Source: UBA2965 sp036526135 (GTDB lineage Bacteria > Pseudomonadota > Gammaproteobacteria > Pseudomonadales > Azotimanducaceae). Taken from it: DNA of 64,000 nt. The notes beneath the pieces were generated by a model. It was not told the origin of the DNA. It did no database searches and saw only the letters and a program-made list of their open reading frames with translations. The stretch covers positions 1 to 64,000 of the forward strand of contig DATCZA010000007.1 of assembly GCA_036526135.1 (NCBI GenBank), given 5' to 3'. A program made the translations under genes and the position numbers. This document shows, one piece after another, positions 61,504-64,000 of the stretch. How positions within the stretch are numbered: position 1 is the stretch's first letter; every line of letters begins with the position of its first letter.

Positions 61504-62583
61504 ATGGAGGCGACGCGCAAGATCCGGGTCAGGCTGTGGCGGCGCATCGCACCCATCGTCGTCGTTTCGGCCTTCTACTACGGCGTCCTGGTCTATCCCG
61601 TTCTGCGCATTCTCGGCCTGGCATGGCCCGACTGGCAGCCGGGCACATGGCAGCTGCTCGCAATCATGGTGGGTCCCCTCGCGGGACGCCTGGCCTACGA
61701 GGCCATACCCTGCAGCGCGACCCGCTGGCTGTCGGCGCTGGCGCTGACCTGGCTGGGGATCTGCTTCGTCGCGTTCACCCTGGTGCTCGGCTGGGAGGTG
61801 GCCAACCTGCTGCTGCCGCTGCCGGGTCGCGAATCCGGCTGGGCGCTTCTGGGACTGACCGGGTTTGCCTGCCTGGTGGGCTACGTCAACGCGCAGCGCG
61901 TGGCGGTCAGGAACATCGACGTTCCCGCACCACAGATCGGCAAGCGCCTGCGCGTAGCGCAAATCAGCGACGTGCACGTCGGCTCCCGCAGCGGCCGGTT
62001 TCTCCGCCGGGTGGTGAAACGCACGAACGCCCAGGATCCGGACCTGGTTTTCATCACCGGCGACTTGGTGGACTTCAGGGACATCTCCCAGCAGGAGCTG
62101 GGCTCCCTGAGCGACCTCGAAGCGCCCGCCTACTTCGTCATCGGCAACCATGAGCGCTACGTCGACTGCGAGGCCATCTGCGATCGCCTGAGGAATCTCG
62201 GGGTGCACGTGATACGCAACGACACCGTGACGATCGACAGGATTCAGCTCGTCGGCATCGACGATGCCGAGCCGAAGACCCAGGTCGGCAAGATCCTGCA
62301 GACGCTCGAGCCCGACCCTCACAGGTACCGGATACTGCTGTATCACCGTCCGGACGGGGCGCGGGACGCGGCGGCCTGGGGCGTCAACCTCATGCTCTGC
62401 GGGCACACCCACGCGGGGCAGATCGTGCCGTTCAATCTGCTCGTCAAACGAGTATTCCCACGCATCCGGGGCGTTTACCGGGTGGATGGTTTGACCCTTT
62501 ACGTCTCTCCGGGCACCGGAACGTGGGGCCCCATTCTCCGCTTAGGATCTCGTTCAGAGATCAGTATGATGACCCTTGGCTGA
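61504..62583 (+). CDS. Membrane metallophosphoesterase (YaeI/YkuE type)
   Basis: A 359-residue protein with four predicted membrane helices in the first 135 residues and a calcineurin-like phosphoesterase domain behind: AQISDVHVGSRSG, VFITGDLVDF, VIGNHERYVD and LMLCGHTHAGQIVPFN, i.e. all metal-binding motifs. YaeI-type enzymes are phosphodiesterases near the membrane, some acting on UDP-linked lipid precursors. GTGTGGGG-type late residues are intact. Tightly linked to the isomerase-like gene, and 22 bases before an MBL gene. Confidence 0.9.
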   Translation: MEATRKIRVRLWRRIAPIVVVSAFYYGVLVYPVLRILGLAWPDWQPGTWQLLAIMVGPLAGRLAYEAIPCSATRWLSALALTWLGICFVAFTLVLGWEVANLLLPLPGRESGWALLGLTGFACLVGYVNAQRVAVRNIDVPAPQIGKRLRVAQISDVHVGSRSGRFLRRVVKRTNAQDPDLVFITGDLVDFRDISQQELGSLSDLEAPAYFVIGNHERYVDCEAICDRLRNLGVHVIRNDTVTIDRIQLVGIDDAEPKTQVGKILQTLEPDPHRYRILLYHRPDGARDAAAWGVNLMLCGHTHAGQIVPFNLLVKRVFPRIRGVYRVDGLTLYVSPGTGTWGPILRLGSRSEISMMTLG

Positions 62584-62605
62584 AGAAACGACCGGACAAG
62601 CAATC

Positions 62606-63286
62606 ATGGCAGAAGAGCAGGAACTCATCGTCGAGCAGATCGAGATCGGGCCCATGCAGAACTTCACGTACATCGTGGGGTCTCGATCGGCGCGCGAGGT
62701 GGCCATCGTGGACCCGGCATGGGACGTGGAGCACCTCGTGCGCCACATCGAGGAAAAGGGCTACAAGCTCACCGCAGCGCTGGTGACTCACTACCATCCC
62801 GATCACATCGGCGGGTCCTTTGGCGGGCACAACATCGACGGCATCGCCGAGCTGCTCGCCATCAATCCTCTCAAGGTCTACGCGCACAAGGAGGAAGCCG
62901 AAGGAGTTCGCAAGGTCACGGGCATATCCGAGTCCGATCTCGTTCGCGTGGAGTCCGGCGACGATCTGCGCATCGGAGACGTGAGCATCGAGTTCCTGCA
63001 CACGCCCGGGCACACGCCCGGCTCCCAGTGCTTTCGAGTTCACAACACGCTGGTGTCCGGCGACACCCTCTTCATTCAGGGCTGCGGGCGCGTGGACCTT
63101 CCCGGATCGAACTCCGAGGACATGTACCACAGCCTTCAGAAACTCAAATCGCTCCCCGACGAGACCCTTCTTCTGCCGGGACACAACTACGCCCACGTCC
63201 CCAACGCAACCATGGGCGAGACGAAAAAATTCAACACCTACATGCACGTCAAGGATCTGCAGACCTGGCGCATGATCATGGGCTGA
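62606..63286 (+). CDS. MBL-fold hydrolase (glyoxalase II/persulfide dioxygenase-like)
   Basis: A 226-residue MBL protein: metal site THYHPDHIGG, then LHTPGHTPGSQCFRV, LVSGDTLFIQGCGRVDLPGS and LLPGHNYA. IQGCGRVDLPG resembles both hydroxyacylglutathione hydrolases and ETHE1-type persulfide dioxygenases; it lacks the C-terminal glutathione-binding helices of true GloB, since it stops at 226 residues. Cytoplasmic. ATG at 62606 was chosen; a TTG ten codons upstream is possible and would overlap the phosphoesterase stop. Confidence 0.87.
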   Translation: MAEEQELIVEQIEIGPMQNFTYIVGSRSAREVAIVDPAWDVEHLVRHIEEKGYKLTAALVTHYHPDHIGGSFGGHNIDGIAELLAINPLKVYAHKEEAEGVRKVTGISESDLVRVESGDDLRIGDVSIEFLHTPGHTPGSQCFRVHNTLVSGDTLFIQGCGRVDLPGSNSEDMYHSLQKLKSLPDETLLLPGHNYAHVPNATMGETKKFNTYMHVKDLQTWRMIMG

Positions 63287-63423
63287 CGCGCCTGCCGCCG
63301 ATCGGCCGGTTTCCGCCATTCGTCATCGCCGCTCGCCGGGCGGCCGCTAAACCCCGACTGCCGGTCGTGCGTCCCGGCGATCCGCGCCGCTAAGATTCCG
63401 TAGGAGTTGAAGAGGAATTCGAC

Positions 63424-63675
63424 GTGAACGCCTACGATCATCTTGTTGGCCAGCATTTCCTGCGCGCCGGAGTGCGCTACACCGTGGTCAAGTGTGTCGG
63501 CTCGACCGCCATCACCGCCTATCTTCGCGACAACCGGATCTACCGGGTCGTGATGCGCGTGAGCGACGTTCTCGATCTCCTGGAAGTGACGGAGATCAGC
63601 ATCACCGTTCCCGCGATGGAGCCCAAGAAAGCCCTGCCGGCACCGCAGCTCGAGCGCGCATCCGGCCAGTCCTGA
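63424..63675 (+). CDS. Small protein of unknown function
   Basis: An 83-residue protein starting with GTG at 63424 behind a good GAGGAATTC site. The N-terminal half is beta-rich (YTVVKCVGSTAITAYLRDN, IYRVVMRVSDVLDLLEVTEI, each cut) and the tail is Pro/Ala-rich and charged. No signal peptide, no known domain. It is followed by a possible terminator hairpin, so it may be a separate unit. Confidence 0.55.
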   Translation: MNAYDHLVGQHFLRAGVRYTVVKCVGSTAITAYLRDNRIYRVVMRVSDVLDLLEVTEISITVPAMEPKKALPAPQLERASGQS

Positions 63676-63676
63676 C

Positions 63677-63710
63677 AAGGCGCCGCCCTGGGTATCCCAG
63701 GCCGGACCTT
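63677..63710 (+). terminator. Candidate terminator hairpin
   Basis: AAGG...CCTGGG-TAT-CCCAGG...CCTT forms an imperfect stem of about 14 base pairs centred on 63694, just after the stop of the small gene. It is followed by TCCTCCC rather than a clear T-run, so it may be a weak terminator or processing signal. Confidence 0.4.
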
Positions 63711-63830
63711 TCCTCCCGGTTCCGCCAAGGGGGCATGAGCCTGCCAACGCGGCTAGTCTCAAAGGCCGGTTAACGAACCGCTTACATCACTGCGATATCA
63801 GTTGAGCTCGGACACCTATAGATTAAGCCG

Positions 63831-64000
63831 ATGAGAGAGCAGCCGGTATTTGAGACGCAGGGCCTGTGGGTCCGGTGGAGCTGGGACGAGAAGCGCAAGT
63901 CCCTGAAGCTCGAGAAGGCGGAGCCACGTCCTCAACCGGCCACCGCTCAACCTACGTCGCACTGGATCTTCACGCTCCGCGACCAGCTCGTATCGCGCAG
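63831..64000 (+). CDS. Start of a gene of unknown function, cut by the window end
   Basis: From ATG 63831 the frame is open to the window end, giving 56 residues that begin REQPVFETQGLWVRWSWDEK with many Trp, Lys and Arg. No domain is recognisable from this piece. The ATG lacks a clear ribosome-binding site (GATTAAGCCG upstream). The 155 bases before it hold only the candidate hairpin and an AT-richer stretch that could contain its promoter. Confidence 0.45.
   Translation, partial: MREQPVFETQGLWVRWSWDEKRKSLKLEKAEPRPQPATAQPTSHWIFTLRDQLVSR

Noticed and set aside
60214..62412. Open frame on the minus strand extending the Ada-AlkA gene by more than 700 codons
   Set aside because: It runs opposite the isomerase-like and phosphoesterase genes, has shadow-type composition and shows no domain; the Ada zinc domain begins right after ATG 60213 with its own ribosome binding site.
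63686..63760. Minus-strand GGGAGGAAAGGTCCGGCC resembling the start of RNase P RNA
   Set aside because: The following bases do not give the GUCCGGGCUCC core and no room or other conserved parts of RNase P or SRP RNA are present; it partly overlaps the end of a small gene.
1..64000. tRNA, rRNA, CRISPR arrays, insertion sequences, phage genes and replication origins
   Set aside because: I looked for their usual signatures (clover-leaf patterns, regular repeats, transposase motifs, integrase motifs, DnaA-box clusters) and saw none that I could support.

Overview
The window is about 64 kb of dense, high-G+C chromosomal DNA carrying roughly 64 genes on both strands, with no rRNA, tRNA, CRISPR array, insertion sequence or prophage that I can see. 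AceK, GreB, Syd, SrkA, AroA and an Ada-AlkA-type glycosylase point to a gammaproteobacterium. The many acyl-CoA dehydrogenases, an LLM-class oxidoreductase, a carotenoid oxygenase and a TonB-receptor remnant suggest a metabolically broad, poorly characterised aerobic lineage rather than a model enteric. Most spacing is tight, and there are many TTG/GTG starts and start/stop overlaps.

Layout. 1-4.7 kb: partial cyclase, a lipoprotein and two tandem DmdC-like acyl-CoA dehydrogenases. 4.9-9.3 kb: ComF, SrkA, an acyltransferase, an MBL hydrolase and a GNAT. 9.3-15.9 kb: TSUP permease, two SDR enzymes, AceK, a HAD hydrolase and a GFA-arsenate reductase fusion. 15.9-18.2 kb: an adjacent pair of half-size acyl-CoA dehydrogenases that may form a heteromer. 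18.3-24.7 kb: NadE, MBL, DUF924, M20 amidohydrolase, nitroreductase, TonB-C lipoprotein and DUF2970. 24.7-28.5 kb: NahK-like kinase, GH20 hexosaminidase and SIS isomerase, an N-acetylhexosamine module. 28.5-30.6 kb: LysR regulator divergent from a citrate synthase.

30.6-37.5 kb is the most interesting part. A minus-strand run encodes a TauD-like dioxygenase, a UGSC-type selenoprotein (in-frame TGA read as Sec96, giving Sec-Gly-Ser-Cys, with a plausible bacterial SECIS hairpin downstream), a 353-residue partner of unknown function and a PLP trans-sulfuration enzyme. Divergently transcribed are a class II aldolase and MtnA of methionine salvage, so the neighbourhood has a sulfur/selenium theme. 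37.5-46.2 kb: a deleted amidohydrolase remnant, an HpsN-like HisD homologue with a DegT aminotransferase, an LLM oxidoreductase, a carotenoid oxygenase, a truncated amidohydrolase, a ketopantoate-reductase-like enzyme and a D-tartrate-dehydratase-like enolase. 46.2-49.8 kb: Pta, citrate synthase and an omega-aminotransferase.

49.8-52.2 kb is a decayed mosaic: a TonB-receptor fragment joined in frame to a YtcJ-type amidohydrolase that is then frameshifted. 52.2-54.9 kb: GreB, then an EF-hand protein, ECF sigma factor, membrane-anchored probable anti-sigma factor and periplasmic metal-sensor-like protein. 54.9-64 kb: Syd, AroA, a TetR regulator with three operator-like palindromes facing a SYLF protein, Ogt with Ada-AlkA, a phosphomannose-isomerase-like protein, a membrane metallophosphoesterase, an MBL hydrolase and two small unknown genes, the last cut by the window edge. 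All functions are inferred from motifs read by eye; no database search was run.
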